A stretch of DNA of 64,000 nucleotides from a bacterium. Lineage in GTDB: Bacteria > Desulfobacterota > Deferrisomatia > Deferrisomatales > BM512. Position numbers and translations under genes: made by a program. The stretch is taken from NCBI GenBank assembly GCA_004322275.1, contig SCTA01000018.1:62001-126000 (forward strand). Direction: 5' to 3'. Below are positions 26,473 to 36,695 of this stretch, piece by piece; the first letter of the stretch is position 1; each line of letters begins with the position of its first letter. Below the pieces are notes generated by a model that searched no databases, had not been told where the DNA came from, and saw only the letters and a list, made by a program, of their open reading frames with translations.

Positions 26473-27678
26473 ATGAATAATTCCGAAATTATCGCCCTTG
26501 GCGAAAAGCACATAATGAACACCTACGCCCGGTTCCCCATCGCGCTTGTGCGGGGGGCGGGGATGAAGGTCTGGGACGCCGACGGGAAGGAGTACCTTGA
26601 TTTTCTGGCGGGCATAGCCGTCTGCAACCTCGGCCACTGCCACCCGAAGGTCACCGAGGCTATCACCCTTCAGGCGGGCAAGCTCCTCCACGTCTCCAAC
26701 CTCTACCACATAGAGCCGCAGGCGCTCCTCGCCCAGTGGCTGACCTCCCACACCTTCGCCGACAGGGTCTTTTTCTGCAACTCCGGCGCGGAGGCGAACG
26801 AGGGAGCCATAAAGCTGGCCCGGAAGTACCACTTCGACCGGTGCGAGGTGAGGCGGCAGATTGTCGTGAGCGCCACGATGAGCTTTCACGGCAGAACGCT
26901 GGCCACCCTCACCGCCACCGGGCAGGAGAAGGTGAAGAAGGGGTTTTCCCCCCTTCCCGAGGGGTTTATCCACGTCGCCTACGACGACCTCCTCGCCCTT
27001 GAAAGCGTGGTCGGCGAGACCACCGCCGCCGTAATCCTCGAACCCGTTCAGGGCGAGGGAGGCGTCCGGGTTCCCTCGCCGGGGTATCTGGCGAAGGTGC
27101 GGGAGCTCTGCGACAAAAAGGGCGCGCTTCTCATCTTCGACGAGGTGCAGACCGGGGCCGGGAGAACCGGAACCTTTCTCGCAAGCGAAGGCGAGGGGGT
27201 AACCCCCGACATGGCGACAATGGCCAAGGGTCTCGGCGGGGGAGTGCCCCTGGGGGCGCTGCTCGCGACCTCGGCGGTAGCGGAGCATTTCGTTCCGGGG
27301 ACCCACGCCACCACTTTCGGCGGCAACCCCCTTTCGGCCTCCGCGGGGCTCGCCGCCATGAAGGCGCTGGAGGAAGAGAACCTCCTCGCGAACTGCCGGG
27401 AGACCGGGGCGTACTTTCTGGAAAAGCTCTCCTCTCTGGCGAAAAAATTCCCCGTGGCGCGGGCTGCGAGAGGGCGGGGACTTCTCTTGGGCCTCGAACT
27501 GGCCCCTTCCCTCCCGGCGGTATCGGTAGTGAAGGAGCTGATGGCGGAAGGCTTTCTGACAGGAACGGCGGGGGAGAGCGTGCTTCGGTTCGCTCCGCCG
27601 CTTATCGTAACTAAAAAAGAGGTGGACGCTCTTGTCGCGGCCCTCGAAAAGACCCTTTCGGCGGGAAGGAAAATATAA
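26473..27678 (+). CDS. argD: acetylornithine aminotransferase
   Basis: PLP-dependent class III aminotransferase that converts N-acetylglutamate semialdehyde to N-acetylornithine (and may act as SuccDAP transaminase for lysine). 401 residues. Visible are the PLP-phosphate loop F-C-N-S-G-A-E-A-N-E-G-A, L-I-F-D-E-V-Q-T-G, the Schiff-base lysine in T-M-A-K-G-L-G-G-G and T-T-F-G-G-N-P. Starts 3 bp after argB. Confidence 0.95.
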   Translation: MNNSEIIALGEKHIMNTYARFPIALVRGAGMKVWDADGKEYLDFLAGIAVCNLGHCHPKVTEAITLQAGKLLHVSNLYHIEPQALLAQWLTSHTFADRVFFCNSGAEANEGAIKLARKYHFDRCEVRRQIVVSATMSFHGRTLATLTATGQEKVKKGFSPLPEGFIHVAYDDLLALESVVGETTAAVILEPVQGEGGVRVPSPGYLAKVRELCDKKGALLIFDEVQTGAGRTGTFLASEGEGVTPDMATMAKGLGGGVPLGALLATSAVAEHFVPGTHATTFGGNPLSASAGLAAMKALEEENLLANCRETGAYFLEKLSSLAKKFPVARAARGRGLLLGLELAPSLPAVSVVKELMAEGFLTGTAGESVLRFAPPLIVTKKEVDALVAALEKTLSAGRKI

Positions 27679-27679
27679 A

Positions 27680-28591
27680 ATGATCAGACATTTTCTGAGC
27701 CTTCAGGATTTTTCGAGGGACGAACTTCTGGAGATTCTCTCTTTCGCGGCGGAGTTGAAGAAAAAGCAGCTCGAAGGCGTTCCCCACAAGCTGCTGGCCG
27801 GAAAGACCCTCGGCATGCTCTTCGACAAGTCCTCTACGCGCACCCGCGTCTCCTTCGAGGTCGGAATGACGCAGCTCGGGGGCCACGCCATCTTTTTGTC
27901 GCCCCGCGACACGCAGATAGGGCGCGGGGAGCCGATAAAGGACACCGCCCGCGTCCTCTCGCGCTACGTGGACATGCTGATGATACGAACCTATTCCCAC
28001 GAGAACGTCGAGGAGCTGGCGCGCTGGGGTTCGGTGCCTGTTATCAACGGCCTCACCGACCGCCTCCACCCCTGTCAGGTGATGGCCGACCTCCAGACCG
28101 TGATCGAGCGCCTCGGAACCCTCGAAGGAATCACCGTCGCGTGGGTCGGCGACGGGAACAATATGTCCCACTCCTGGATAGAGGCGGCGGCGGCGATGGG
28201 CTTTACGCTTCGCCTCGCCTGCCCGCCGGGATACCTCCCGAGCCCCGCGATAATCGGACCGGCGAAAGAGGCCGGGGCGAAAATATCCCTCTGTTCCTTC
28301 CCGGCGGAGGCCGTGCGGGGGGCGGACGTGGTCACCACCGACGTGTGGACCTCGATGGGGCAGGAGGAGGAAAAGGAGAAGCGAAAGCACGACTTCGCGG
28401 GCTACATGGTGGACGAAAGGCTCCTCTCCCTCGCCTCCGACCGCTCGATCTTCCTCCACTGCCTCCCGGCATACCGGGGCGAGGAGGTGAGCGACGGAGT
28501 GATGGAATCGAGCCGCTCGGCGGTTTGGGATCAGGCCGAAAACCGCCTTCATATACAGAAGGCTATTATGGTAACTCTCTTCAATTATTAG
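27680..28591 (+). CDS. argF: ornithine carbamoyltransferase
   Basis: Makes citrulline from ornithine and carbamoyl phosphate. 303 residues from the ATG one base after the argD stop; AAGGA SD lies inside argD. Carbamoyl-phosphate site S-T-R-T-R-V-S-F, the H-P-C-Q motif, [10 protein letters not shown] and the ornithine-binding H-C-L-P-A-Y-R-G are present. An apparent longer frame starting 48 bases upstream lies within argD and has no support. Confidence 0.96.
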   Translation: MIRHFLSLQDFSRDELLEILSFAAELKKKQLEGVPHKLLAGKTLGMLFDKSSTRTRVSFEVGMTQLGGHAIFLSPRDTQIGRGEPIKDTARVLSRYVDMLMIRTYSHENVEELARWGSVPVINGLTDRLHPCQVMADLQTVIERLGTLEGITVAWVGDGNNMSHSWIEAAAAMGFTLRLACPPGYLPSPAIIGPAKEAGAKISLCSFPAEAVRGADVVTTDVWTSMGQEEEKEKRKHDFAGYMVDERLLSLASDRSIFLHCLPAYRGEEVSDGVMESSRSAVWDQAENRLHIQKAIMVTLFNY

Positions 28592-28643
28592 AAACCGCCC
28601 GGCGTACACCGCCCGGCTCCACTGCATTAAGGAAGGTTTCAAG

Positions 28644-29849
28644 ATGGCTAAATCCAAGGTGAAAAAGGTCGTTCTGGCTTACTCCGGCGGACTCGACACT
28701 TCCATCATCCTGCGCTGGCTCATAGAGGAATACGGCTGCGAAGTCGTCTGTTTTGCGGCCGACCTCGGGCAGGAAGAGGAGCTTGCAGGACTCGACGAAA
28801 AAGCCAAGAAAACCGGCGCTTCCAAGATCTACATAGAAGACCTCCGCGAGGAGTTCGTGCGCGATTTCGTCTTCCCTATGTTCCGCGCCGGGGCGATCTA
28901 CGAGTCCTACTACCTTCTCGGGACCTCCATCGCCCGCCCCCTCATCGGAAAGCGCCTAGTCGAGATAGCCCAGATGGAGGGAGCCGACGCCATAAGCCAC
29001 GGAGCCACCGGCAAGGGCAACGATCAGGTGCGCTTCGAGCTCACCGCCTACGCGCTGGCCCCCGACATCAGGATAATCGCCCCCTGGCGCGAGTGGAAGC
29101 TGGGCAGCCGCGAGCAGCTTATCGCCTACGCCAAAAAGCACAACATCCCGGTGCCCGTCACCAAGGCGAAGCCTTACTCCAGCGACAGGAACCTTCTCCA
29201 CATCTCCTTCGAGGGCGGAATCCTTGAAAATCCCTGGAACGAGCCCTCCGAGGACATGTTCATCCTCTCGACCAGCCCCGAGGAGGCCCCCGACACCCCC
29301 GAGTACGTCGAGATCGAGTTCAAGAGCGGCAATCCGGTGAAGGTCAACGGCAAGAAGCTGGCCCCCGCCGCCCTTTTGAAGAAGCTCAACGAGATCGGCG
29401 GCAGAAACGGCGTCGGCAGGGTGGACATCGTGGAGAACCGCTTCGTGGGCATGAAGTCGAGAGGCGTCTACGAGACCCCCGGCGGCACCATCCTCCGCGC
29501 CGCGCACAAGGCGGTCGAGTCGCTGACGATGGACCGCGAGGTTATGCACATGCGCGACGGCCTCGTGCCCCAGTACGCCCGCCTCGTCTACAACGGCTTC
29601 TGGTTCGCGCCCGAGAGGGAAGCCCTGCAGGTCTTCATGGACCAGACGCAGAAGAACGTCACCGGCACAGCGCGCATTAAGCTCTACAAGGGCAACTGCA
29701 TCGTCGCCGGACGCCAGAGCCCCAACACCCTCTTCGATCCCGAGACCGCCACCTTTGAAAAGGACACGGTCTACAATCAGGCCGACGCCACCGGCTTCAT
29801 CAAGCTGAACGCCCTGCGCCTGCGCCTCATGAAGAAACTTCTGGGCTGA
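28644..29849 (+). CDS. argG: argininosuccinate synthase
   Basis: Joins citrulline and aspartate with ATP. 401 residues. N-type ATP pyrophosphatase loop A-Y-S-G-G-L-D-T-S (about 12-20), the citrulline/aspartate block [13 protein letters not shown] and the signature [25 protein letters not shown] before ATG. Gap to argF is 52 bp, enough for separate initiation but without a terminator. Confidence 0.97.
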   Translation: MAKSKVKKVVLAYSGGLDTSIILRWLIEEYGCEVVCFAADLGQEEELAGLDEKAKKTGASKIYIEDLREEFVRDFVFPMFRAGAIYESYYLLGTSIARPLIGKRLVEIAQMEGADAISHGATGKGNDQVRFELTAYALAPDIRIIAPWREWKLGSREQLIAYAKKHNIPVPVTKAKPYSSDRNLLHISFEGGILENPWNEPSEDMFILSTSPEEAPDTPEYVEIEFKSGNPVKVNGKKLAPAALLKKLNEIGGRNGVGRVDIVENRFVGMKSRGVYETPGGTILRAAHKAVESLTMDREVMHMRDGLVPQYARLVYNGFWFAPEREALQVFMDQTQKNVTGTARIKLYKGNCIVAGRQSPNTLFDPETATFEKDTVYNQADATGFIKLNALRLRLMKKLLG

Positions 29850-29864
29850 CAAGAGGGAATTAAA

Positions 29865-31262
29865 ATGGCCGAGAAACCCTGGGGAGGGAGATTTTGCGAG
29901 GAGACGTTGAAGATCGTCGAGATCTTCACGGCTTCCATAGCTTTCGACAAGAGGATGTACCGTCAGGACATCCGGGGGTCGAAGGCGCACGCCCGGATGC
30001 TGGCGAAGGTGGGGGTGCTCACCGAAGCCGAGGCGAAAACCCTCGTCGACGGCCTCGGCGAGGTGGAAAAGGCGATCGAGCGCGGCGAGGTCGACTTCCC
30101 CGTCTCTCTCGAAGACATCCACATGGCGGTGGAGAAGAAACTCACGGAACTGGTCGGGCCGGTCGGGGGAAAACTCCACACCGGCAGGAGCAGAAACGAT
30201 CAGGTAGCGCTCGACCTGCGCCTCTACCTCTCCGACGAGATAACCCTCGTTCTCGACCTCCTGCGGGGGCTCTGCGAGACCTTCGCCGAGAGGGCGGGAA
30301 GGGAATCCGGCGTTCTCCTCCCCGGCTACACCCACCTCCAGCGGGCCCAGCCGGTGACCTTCGGCCACCACTGGCTTGCCTACTTCGAGATGTTCCTACG
30401 GGACGTCGAGAGGATGAAGGACACCCTCGAAAGAACCCGCCGCTCGCCCCTCGGCGCGGGCGCGCTGGCCGGAACCCCCTACCCCCTCGACCGCGAGATG
30501 GTGGCGCGGGAACTGGGTTTCGGCGAGATATGCCGAAACAGCCTCGACGCGGTCTCCGACAGGGATTTCGCCCTCGAATTTCTCTTCAACTGCTCGGTGA
30601 TAATGACCCACCTCTCCCGGCTGAGCGAGGAACTGGTCCTCTGGTCGAGCCAGGAGTTCCGCTTCATAACCCTCTCCGACGGTTTTTGCACCGGCTCCTC
30701 GATAATGCCCCAGAAGAAGAACCCCGACGTGCCGGAGCTTCTTCGCGGGAAGGTAGGGAGGGTCAACGGAAACCTCTCCGCGCTCCTCACCACCATGAAA
30801 TCCCTGCCTCTGGCCTACAACAAGGACATGCAGGAGGACAAGGAGCCTGTCTTCGACTCCCTCGACACCGTCAAGGGCTCGCTGGCGATTACCATCGAGA
30901 TGGTCCGCTCCCTCGCCATAAACCCCGGCCGCGCCGGAGAGGCCTTGAAGGCTGGTTTCGTAAACGCCACAGACCTCGCCGACTACCTCGCGAAAAAGGG
31001 TATGCCCTTCAGGGAGGCGCACGAAGTGGCGGGCAAGGCCGTGTCCCACTGCGAGGAGCGCTCCATCGGCCTGGAGGAGCTTACCCTCGACCGGCTAAGG
31101 GAGTTCTCGCCGCTCATCGAGGAGGACATCTACGACGCCCTCTCCATCGAGAGGAGCGTCTCCGCCCGGAAAGCAGCCGGAGGCCCCGCGCCGGAAAACG
31201 TCCGCGCCGAGAGCGAAAAAGCCCTCCTCCGGCTCGACGCGCTCTGGCCCAGAAGCGCCTGA
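29865..31262 (+). CDS. argH: argininosuccinate lyase
   Basis: Last step of arginine synthesis, releasing fumarate. 465 residues. Family signature [12 protein letters not shown] (catalytic serine loop) and [31 protein letters not shown]. Starts 15 bp after argG with GAGGG SD. Argininosuccinate-specific rather than fumarase or adenylosuccinate lyase because of the HTGRSRNDQ block. Confidence 0.97.
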   Translation: MAEKPWGGRFCEETLKIVEIFTASIAFDKRMYRQDIRGSKAHARMLAKVGVLTEAEAKTLVDGLGEVEKAIERGEVDFPVSLEDIHMAVEKKLTELVGPVGGKLHTGRSRNDQVALDLRLYLSDEITLVLDLLRGLCETFAERAGRESGVLLPGYTHLQRAQPVTFGHHWLAYFEMFLRDVERMKDTLERTRRSPLGAGALAGTPYPLDREMVARELGFGEICRNSLDAVSDRDFALEFLFNCSVIMTHLSRLSEELVLWSSQEFRFITLSDGFCTGSSIMPQKKNPDVPELLRGKVGRVNGNLSALLTTMKSLPLAYNKDMQEDKEPVFDSLDTVKGSLAITIEMVRSLAINPGRAGEALKAGFVNATDLADYLAKKGMPFREAHEVAGKAVSHCEERSIGLEELTLDRLREFSPLIEEDIYDALSIERSVSARKAAGGPAPENVRAESEKALLRLDALWPRSA

Positions 31263-31266
31263 CAAG

Positions 31267-32277
31267 TTGAAGCTCCGCTTCCTCGCCGCCCTTTTCCTCT
31301 TTATGGCTCCCCTCTCCTGCGGGAGGATGGGCGACCCGATCCCGCCGGGAGTGTCGCTCCTCGGAAACCCGAGGGACCTCGTGGCGAGGGGAAGGGAAGA
31401 CGGCCTTACCGTAGCGTGGTCGATGCCTTCGCGCACCCTCGCGGGCGGGCCGGGGGAGGCTGCCTCGTTTTACATCGAAAGAGCCCCGCTTCCGGAGGGG
31501 AGCGAGGACTGCGCCACCTGCGCCGGAAGCTACTCGGAAGCGGGCCAGCTCCCTTCGCAGGGAGAAGCTGCGCTCTATTCGTGGACGGACGCTTCCGCCG
31601 AGCCGGGAAAATCCTACAGCTACCGCGTCTACGCCAGAGACGAGCGGGGAAGGTCAAGCGCCCCCTCCGCGCCGGTCGCGGCGACCTGGTACAAGATTGA
31701 AAAACCTGTTGTTGAGATTATCCCGGCGGACGGCGGGGCGACGGTAAGGTATTCGATGCCCGACCCCACTATCCACTACGAGGGGATCACCGTCTACGGG
31801 CCGGACGACAAGCTCGCCGCCGTTCTGGAGGAGGGGAAGACCGAAGCCCGGCTGACGGGGTTCAAGAACGGTGAAACCGTGAAACTCGCTTTCAGGACTT
31901 CGGCGATAACTCCGCAGGGGTGGAGAATAGAGTCCGCTCTCGTCTACTTTGACCTCACCCCCCGCGACGCCGAGCCGCCTCTTCCGCCGAAGGAGCTGGC
32001 GGTCTTTATAGAGGGTGCGGCCGTGCGGCTGATGTGGATGGCCCCGCAGGGAGAGCCTTACGCCAGGGTCTTAATTTACCGCGCCCCTGCCGAAGGGGAG
32101 CTTGCAAAGCTCGCCGAGGTTCCCGGCGGCGAAAGTTTTTATCTGGACAACACCGCAACCCCCGGCGCCACGTATCTCTACGGGTGCACGGGAGTGGACG
32201 AAGCGGGAAACGAAAGCGGGATGTCTCCGGTGGCTAGGGTGAAAGTTCCCGAGCGAAAAGACGAAAGTACAAAATAA
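31267..32277 (+). CDS. FN3-domain lipoprotein with LptM-like N-terminus
   Basis: 336 residues from a TTG start 4 bp after argH. Lipoprotein signal with lipobox L-S-C (C18). The first mature residues C-G-R-M-G-D-P-I-P-P resemble the C-G-x-x-G-P motif of LptM (YifL), the small lipoprotein that helps LptD assembly. Three beta-sandwich repeats follow, recognisable as fibronectin type III by W-x-M-P near residue 55 and Y-S-Y-R-V-Y-A-R-D, and by a last repeat ATYLYGCTGVDEAGNES. Function unknown; the LptM comparison rests on the short motif only. Confidence 0.75.
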   Translation: MKLRFLAALFLFMAPLSCGRMGDPIPPGVSLLGNPRDLVARGREDGLTVAWSMPSRTLAGGPGEAASFYIERAPLPEGSEDCATCAGSYSEAGQLPSQGEAALYSWTDASAEPGKSYSYRVYARDERGRSSAPSAPVAATWYKIEKPVVEIIPADGGATVRYSMPDPTIHYEGITVYGPDDKLAAVLEEGKTEARLTGFKNGETVKLAFRTSAITPQGWRIESALVYFDLTPRDAEPPLPPKELAVFIEGAAVRLMWMAPQGEPYARVLIYRAPAEGELAKLAEVPGGESFYLDNTATPGATYLYGCTGVDEAGNESGMSPVARVKVPERKDESTK

Positions 32278-32314
32278 CCGGTTTACAGGCATGTGCCGAA
32301 ATTGAGGTGAAACC

Positions 32315-33250
32315 GTGAGGATCGCCATCATCGGACCCGGAGCTCTTGGCTCCCTCTTCGCCGCGCTGCTTGCCCGCTCGGGGCACTTCGTCCGCCTCGT
32401 GGACCGCGACTCCGCGCGCGCCGAAAAGATTAACGCCGGGGGGCTGCGTCTGTGGGAGGGGGAAGCGCTCTCCGTGGTTCCAGTCCGCGCTATAGCCCCT
32501 CCTTTTCGCGAAGAACCCTTCGATCTCGTCCTCGTCACCGTAAAATCCGCCGACACCCGCGAAGCCGCTAAAACGGCCGGAGCACTCATGGGCCCCGACT
32601 CGGCTGTGCTGACCCTTCAGAACGGCCTCGGCGGCGCTGAGATACTCTGCGAGGAACTCGGCGCAAAGCGTGTTCTCGTAGGGGTCACGGCGCAAGGGGC
32701 GACCTTACTCGGTCCCGGAGAGGTTCGCCACGGGGGGGCGGGAGAGACAATCATCGGCCCCGCCTCGCCTAAGGGCAACATCGGCCTTCGTTTTTCCGAT
32801 ATCTTCGCCTCCTCGAAGATACCCGTCCGCTTCACCTCCGACATCCAGCCCCACGTCTGGAAAAAGCTCGCCGCGAACTGCGGCATCAACGCGCTCACCG
32901 CTATTCTGGGTGTGCGAAACGGCCTCATACCCGAAATTACCGAGGCCGCCGAACTCTCGGCGCTGGCGGTGAGGGAAACCGTCCGCGTCGCTCAAAGTCT
33001 GGAGATAGACCTCGGCGAGGAGGAGGAAGTGGTAAGCTGGGTTCTCGGGGTCGCAAAGGCCACAGGAGAAAACCGCTCCAGCATGCTTCAGGACCTCGAA
33101 AGAGGCAACCCCACCGAGATTGACTTCATAAACGGCGCCGTGGCGCGCCTCGGGCAGAAGGCCGGTGTCCCCTGCCCCGTCAACATGACTCTCACGAGAC
33201 TCGTCACTGCGCTTGTAAAAGCCGGGAGGATACAGCCATGCCGAAAATAA
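32315..33250 (+). CDS. panE: 2-dehydropantoate 2-reductase
   Basis: NADPH-dependent reduction of ketopantoate to pantoate. 311 residues from a GTG start with GAGGTG SD. N-terminal Rossmann motif G-P-G-A-L-G-S-L-F (ordinarily G-x-G-x-x-G), LVLVTVKSADT, the catalytic lysine in V-W-K-K-L-A-A-N-C-G-I-N and C-terminal SSMLQDLERGNPTEIDFINGAV. Overlaps panB by 13 bp, so ketopantoate formation and reduction are coupled; panC and panD are not in view. Confidence 0.92.
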   Translation: MRIAIIGPGALGSLFAALLARSGHFVRLVDRDSARAEKINAGGLRLWEGEALSVVPVRAIAPPFREEPFDLVLVTVKSADTREAAKTAGALMGPDSAVLTLQNGLGGAEILCEELGAKRVLVGVTAQGATLLGPGEVRHGGAGETIIGPASPKGNIGLRFSDIFASSKIPVRFTSDIQPHVWKKLAANCGINALTAILGVRNGLIPEITEAAELSALAVRETVRVAQSLEIDLGEEEEVVSWVLGVAKATGENRSSMLQDLERGNPTEIDFINGAVARLGQKAGVPCPVNMTLTRLVTALVKAGRIQPCRK

Positions 33251-34035
33251 CCGCCCCCGACCTCTTGGCCCGCAAAAGAAAGGGCCCGCCTATAACGATG
33301 GTCACCGCCTACGACTACCCGACGGCGAAACTCGTCGATTCGGCGGGAATCGACGTGGTCCTCGTGGGCGACAGCCTCGGAATGGTCTGCCTCGGCTACC
33401 CCGACACCGTCTCCGTGACGATGGAGGAGATGCTCCACCACACGGCGGCGGCGGCGCGAGGGACCCAAAGCGCGATGGTGATCGCCGACATGCCCTTCCT
33501 GTCCTATCAGGTCAGCGTGGAGGAGGCGGTGCGAAACGCCGGGAGGTTCTTAAAGGAAGGGCGCGCCGACGCGGTAAAGCTGGAGGGCGGCGTGCATCAG
33601 GCCGCCGCGGTGGCGGCGATTGTCAGGGCTGGGATTCCGGTGTTCGGCCACATCGGGCTCACCCCCCAGACGGCGGGGCAGCTTGGCGGCTTCAAGGTTC
33701 AGGGGCGCGACACCCAGACGGCGCTCCGGCTCGTCGAGGACGCCAAAGCCCTCGAAGCGGCGGGGGCCTTCGGGATAGTCATCGAGTGCGTCCCCTCGAC
33801 GCTGGCGGCGAAAATCACGAGTGAGGTCTCGATCCCCACCGTCGGCATAGGCGCCGGGCCCCACTGCGACGGTCAGGTGCTGGTCTTCCACGACATGACG
33901 GGACTGTACGACCGGTTCACCCCCAAATTCGTAAAAAAGTACTTCGACGCCTCGCTCGGAATAAAAGAAGCCCTGAAAAAATACAAAGAAGAAGTGGAAA
34001 ACCGCACTTTCCCCGGCGAAGAGCACCAGTTCTAG
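33238..34035 (+). CDS. panB: 3-methyl-2-oxobutanoate hydroxymethyltransferase
   Basis: Makes ketopantoate from 2-oxoisovalerate and methylene-tetrahydrofolate. 265 residues. Blocks present: M-V-T-A-Y-D-Y-P-T-A, VGDSLGMVCLGYPDT with the metal-ligand Asp, VKLEGG, HIGLTPQ and VPSTLAAKIT. Starts within the end of panE. Ordinary member. Confidence 0.96.
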   Translation: MPKITAPDLLARKRKGPPITMVTAYDYPTAKLVDSAGIDVVLVGDSLGMVCLGYPDTVSVTMEEMLHHTAAAARGTQSAMVIADMPFLSYQVSVEEAVRNAGRFLKEGRADAVKLEGGVHQAAAVAAIVRAGIPVFGHIGLTPQTAGQLGGFKVQGRDTQTALRLVEDAKALEAAGAFGIVIECVPSTLAAKITSEVSIPTVGIGAGPHCDGQVLVFHDMTGLYDRFTPKFVKKYFDASLGIKEALKKYKEEVENRTFPGEEHQF

Positions 34036-34109
34036 GAGGGTTCCAGAGGGTTTGCAGAACAAGCGCCATGCAACGGGCCAGAATTTGAAACCCTTAGACC
34101 AGAGGCTTT

Positions 34110-34285
34110 ATGAAAACGTCGCGAGAAGCTGGAGGCGGACTTTCGTTTCTGCGTTTTTTATACGGCTTTGGATTTTTTCGTCAGGCTAGGAGCCGTCGAG
34201 CAAGGGCGCGCAGACAGTAGCGTGACTACGGCAAGCGCCCGGCGCAAGGCGGCGACAACGCATGACGGAAAAAGCCGAAGCCGTC
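34110..34285. repeat. Large imperfect hairpin repeat, copy 2
   Basis: Outer arms 34162-34182 and 34263-34283 match in about 18 of 21 positions as reverse complements. The inner part has GGGCGC...GCAGACAGTAGCG-TGA-CTACGGC...GCGCCC. The left flank 34113-34130 (GAAAACGTCGCGAGAAGC) is the exact complement of 57347-57364 in the parA/parB element. It fills the 253-bp gap between panB and the GGDEF-type gene; no gene is seen there. Confidence 0.65.
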
Positions 34286-34288
34286 CCC

Positions 34289-36349
34289 CTAGTCGCGACT
34301 CTTGAGAACCACCCTGTTCCCCCCCGACCGCTTCGCCTCGTAAAGAGCCGTCTCCGCCCTCCCCGCCATCTTCTGCGCGTTGTCCTCGTCCCCGCGCCAG
34401 CAGCAGATCCCCATGCTGACCGTTACACGCAACTGCATGTCGTTCCACGGCAGAGAGGTCGCGGCGATTATCCGGCAGAGGCGGTCGGCCATCTTGACGG
34501 CCTCCTCCCCTTCCACCTCGGGAATCAGCATTCCGAACCTGCCGCCGCCGAGGTAGGCCGCTATCTCCCCGTCGCGAAGGTCGTTGCCGACCAGCTTTCC
34601 GAGCCCGGACAAAAGCACCCTCAGCGCCTCCTGCCCGTAGCTCTCGGCTAGCTTGGCGAACTGGTCCACGTCGTAGATGAGTATCGAGAGGCCGCGCCCG
34701 TACCGGCGGGTCCTTCTGGCCTCGTGCTCAAGCAGCGAGACGAAGCCGGAGTGGGAGAGAAGGCCGGTGGTCTCGTCTACCGCCAGCGCCCTTCGGAGCC
34801 TCTCGGCGTCCCTGGCGTGCACCAGGGCGAGGGCGAGCTGGCGCGTCAGTATGCCGCAAAAATCGAGGGCGGACTGCTCCATCGCGTTCGGCTCCTCCCA
34901 CCCCGCGACGAGAACGCCTATCGCGCTGCCCCGTGAGGCAATCGGGTAGACGAGAAGCGTCTCGTAACCCTTCGCCGCAATATCCCTGGAGAAGAGGGGC
35001 TTGGCAGGCAGGTCTTCCTTGCGGGTGCAAAGCAGGTACTTATTGGACCCTACCACCCATTCGGAGAGGCTTTCGGAGGAGTCGAAGGTCTTTCCCTTAA
35101 GCTCTTCCTCCTCCTTGCCGCTCACCGCCGCTATCTCCATCTCGCTTTTGTCGGCGACGAAGACAAGCGCCGCGAAATCGGGGGAAAGCCTCTCGCGGAC
35201 GACGTTCAGCGTCAGGAGGGGAAGGTCCCTCGGGAGGGGGGAGGCGGCAAGAAGCTTGGAGTATTCGCGGAAGACCCGAAGATCCTTTATCTGCAGCGAA
35301 GCCTGCTCCATCTCCCGGCAGTGGTCCATCATGGAGGATATCTGCTTTCCCGCGAGGCGAAGAATGGGCATCTTTTCCGCCGGGAACCACCCTTCCTTCA
35401 GGCTGTCCACCGCGACAATCCCTTCGACCCGGCCCCCTATAACCAGGGGAACGGCTGCGAAGCTCTTTACGTTGACCTGCGAATCGTAATAGCCGAGCAT
35501 CTTTTGGGGGTCGCTCACCAGCGGCAGGACCGTCTCTTTTTTGTTGCTCAGAACCCAGTGGAAGAGCGAGCCCTTGAGCTTGACCCTCGCCTCGTAGGCG
35601 ACGTCGCCCACCTCTCCCACGATGTGCTTCAGATAAAGGCTTCCCTGAGGAGTCTTGAGAGCCAGAAGGCAGCTGTGCGCGTCCATCGCTTCGCGTATCT
35701 CGGAAATGGCGGCCTGCACCGACGCTTCGAGGCGGTAGAGCGGCTCGTCGCCTTCCGAGGGAGAGTCTCCCCGCCTTTCGGTGTCGAGCTTCATCCTCTC
35801 GTAGCGTTTCTTGAGCTGGCCGAGCCGCCCTTTCTGGATTGCGACCGGGATAGTCCCGCACAGCGAAACCAGAAGAAGGCCCGCCGAGGCGGGAAGCCAG
35901 TTTTCGCCGAGGACTCCCGGCGACAGCTTGCCGACGGCTACCGCGCAAAGACTGAGGAGGAGAATTTCCGGCCACCTCGCCACCGAGGAGAGGAGCACGA
36001 AGACGGCGGCGTGAGCTATCAGCCAGGCCGGGGCGGCCTCGGGGATGAGCTGAAAAGCGGTGCCGAGAGCGAAGACCGCGAGGAGGCCGAGCTCCACCGC
36101 GCTGGCGACGGGAACGCCCTGCCCCTCGCGCCTCGCCTGCTCGGAGAAGATGGCGAAGACGCGCCAGAGAAGGTAGACCGTGTACACTCCGAGAGCGCCG
36201 ACCAGCACCGCCGGGGGAAAGTCGGGCGAAGAGAATATTCCGAAAAGGAGAAGCGCCCCGTAAAGCGCCGGAACCATCAGCCGGAAAAAGGCGCTGCCGA
36301 CCGAGGGCTCCCCCGCCTCTTCCCTTTTTTCGCTACGGTTGTTTGCCAT
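34289..36349 (-). CDS. Membrane protein with two GAF-like domains and a degenerate GGDEF domain
   Basis: 686 residues. N-terminal membrane region with about six hydrophobic helices (about 22-175), a coiled linker, two GAF-like domains (about 215-345 and 365-520), and a C-terminal diguanylate-cyclase fold (about 525-686; DETTGLLSHSGF, ILIYDVDQFAKLAESYG, RVTVSMGICC). In the active-site loop the canonical G-G-D/E-E-F is G-G-G-R-F (AAYLGGGRFGM), lacking the acidic residues that bind metal and start catalysis, so it is probably a non-catalytic sensor or GTP-binding regulator. The first 17 bases overlap the end of ftsB. Confidence 0.85.
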   Translation of the reverse strand: MANNRSEKREEAGEPSVGSAFFRLMVPALYGALLLFGIFSSPDFPPAVLVGALGVYTVYLLWRVFAIFSEQARREGQGVPVASAVELGLLAVFALGTAFQLIPEAAPAWLIAHAAVFVLLSSVARWPEILLLSLCAVAVGKLSPGVLGENWLPASAGLLLVSLCGTIPVAIQKGRLGQLKKRYERMKLDTERRGDSPSEGDEPLYRLEASVQAAISEIREAMDAHSCLLALKTPQGSLYLKHIVGEVGDVAYEARVKLKGSLFHWVLSNKKETVLPLVSDPQKMLGYYDSQVNVKSFAAVPLVIGGRVEGIVAVDSLKEGWFPAEKMPILRLAGKQISSMMDHCREMEQASLQIKDLRVFREYSKLLAASPLPRDLPLLTLNVVRERLSPDFAALVFVADKSEMEIAAVSGKEEEELKGKTFDSSESLSEWVVGSNKYLLCTRKEDLPAKPLFSRDIAAKGYETLLVYPIASRGSAIGVLVAGWEEPNAMEQSALDFCGILTRQLALALVHARDAERLRRALAVDETTGLLSHSGFVSLLEHEARRTRRYGRGLSILIYDVDQFAKLAESYGQEALRVLLSGLGKLVGNDLRDGEIAAYLGGGRFGMLIPEVEGEEAVKMADRLCRIIAATSLPWNDMQLRVTVSMGICCWRGDEDNAQKMAGRAETALYEAKRSGGNRVVLKSRD

Positions 36350-36635
36350 TCTTTATTTTCTCTGGAATGAAAAAGACAGTCTCCCCCTCGCGGACCCAAC
36401 CCTCTTTGCGGGCGTATTTTTCCACCACTTCGGGGTCTACGTCGATGTCGTGGATCTCGCGGGTGAGGGTTTCGCTCTCCCTGCGGAGCCTTTCGACGGA
36501 AATCTCTTCTTTTTTGCAGTCTTCGCGGAGGCGGGATATCTTCGGATATTCAAAAAAGACGATCTTGACGAGGGCGAAGAGGGCGCCCACGACGCAAAAA
36601 GTTATAAATGCGTATTTGTAAAGCCTGTTCTTCAT
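36333..36635 (-). CDS. FtsB/DivIC-type septum formation initiator
   Basis: 100 residues: short cytoplasmic start, one transmembrane helix (YAFITFCVVGALFALVKIVFF, about 8-28), a coiled coil (ISRLREDCKKEEISVERLRRESETL) and the conserved C-terminal stretch VEKYARKEGWVREGETVFFIPE typical of FtsB/DivIC. It bridges FtsL and FtsQ at the division site. Overlaps the downstream GGDEF-type gene by 17 bp, so the two are likely co-transcribed. Confidence 0.88.
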   Translation of the reverse strand: MKNRLYKYAFITFCVVGALFALVKIVFFEYPKISRLREDCKKEEISVERLRRESETLTREIHDIDVDPEVVEKYARKEGWVREGETVFFIPEKIKNGKQP

Positions 36636-36689
36636 TAGAGGGTCTTGCCAAAATCGCCGGGGCGTCTTTCGACTTGCCGGACGACGTTA

Positions 36690-36695
36690 ATTATA
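36690..36695 (-). promoter_or_regulatory. Possible -10 box of the ftsB promoter
   Basis: TATAAT on the minus strand, 55 bp before the ftsB ATG. No convincing -35 hexamer at 16-18 bp. The 189-bp gap shows nothing else I can name. Confidence 0.3.
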
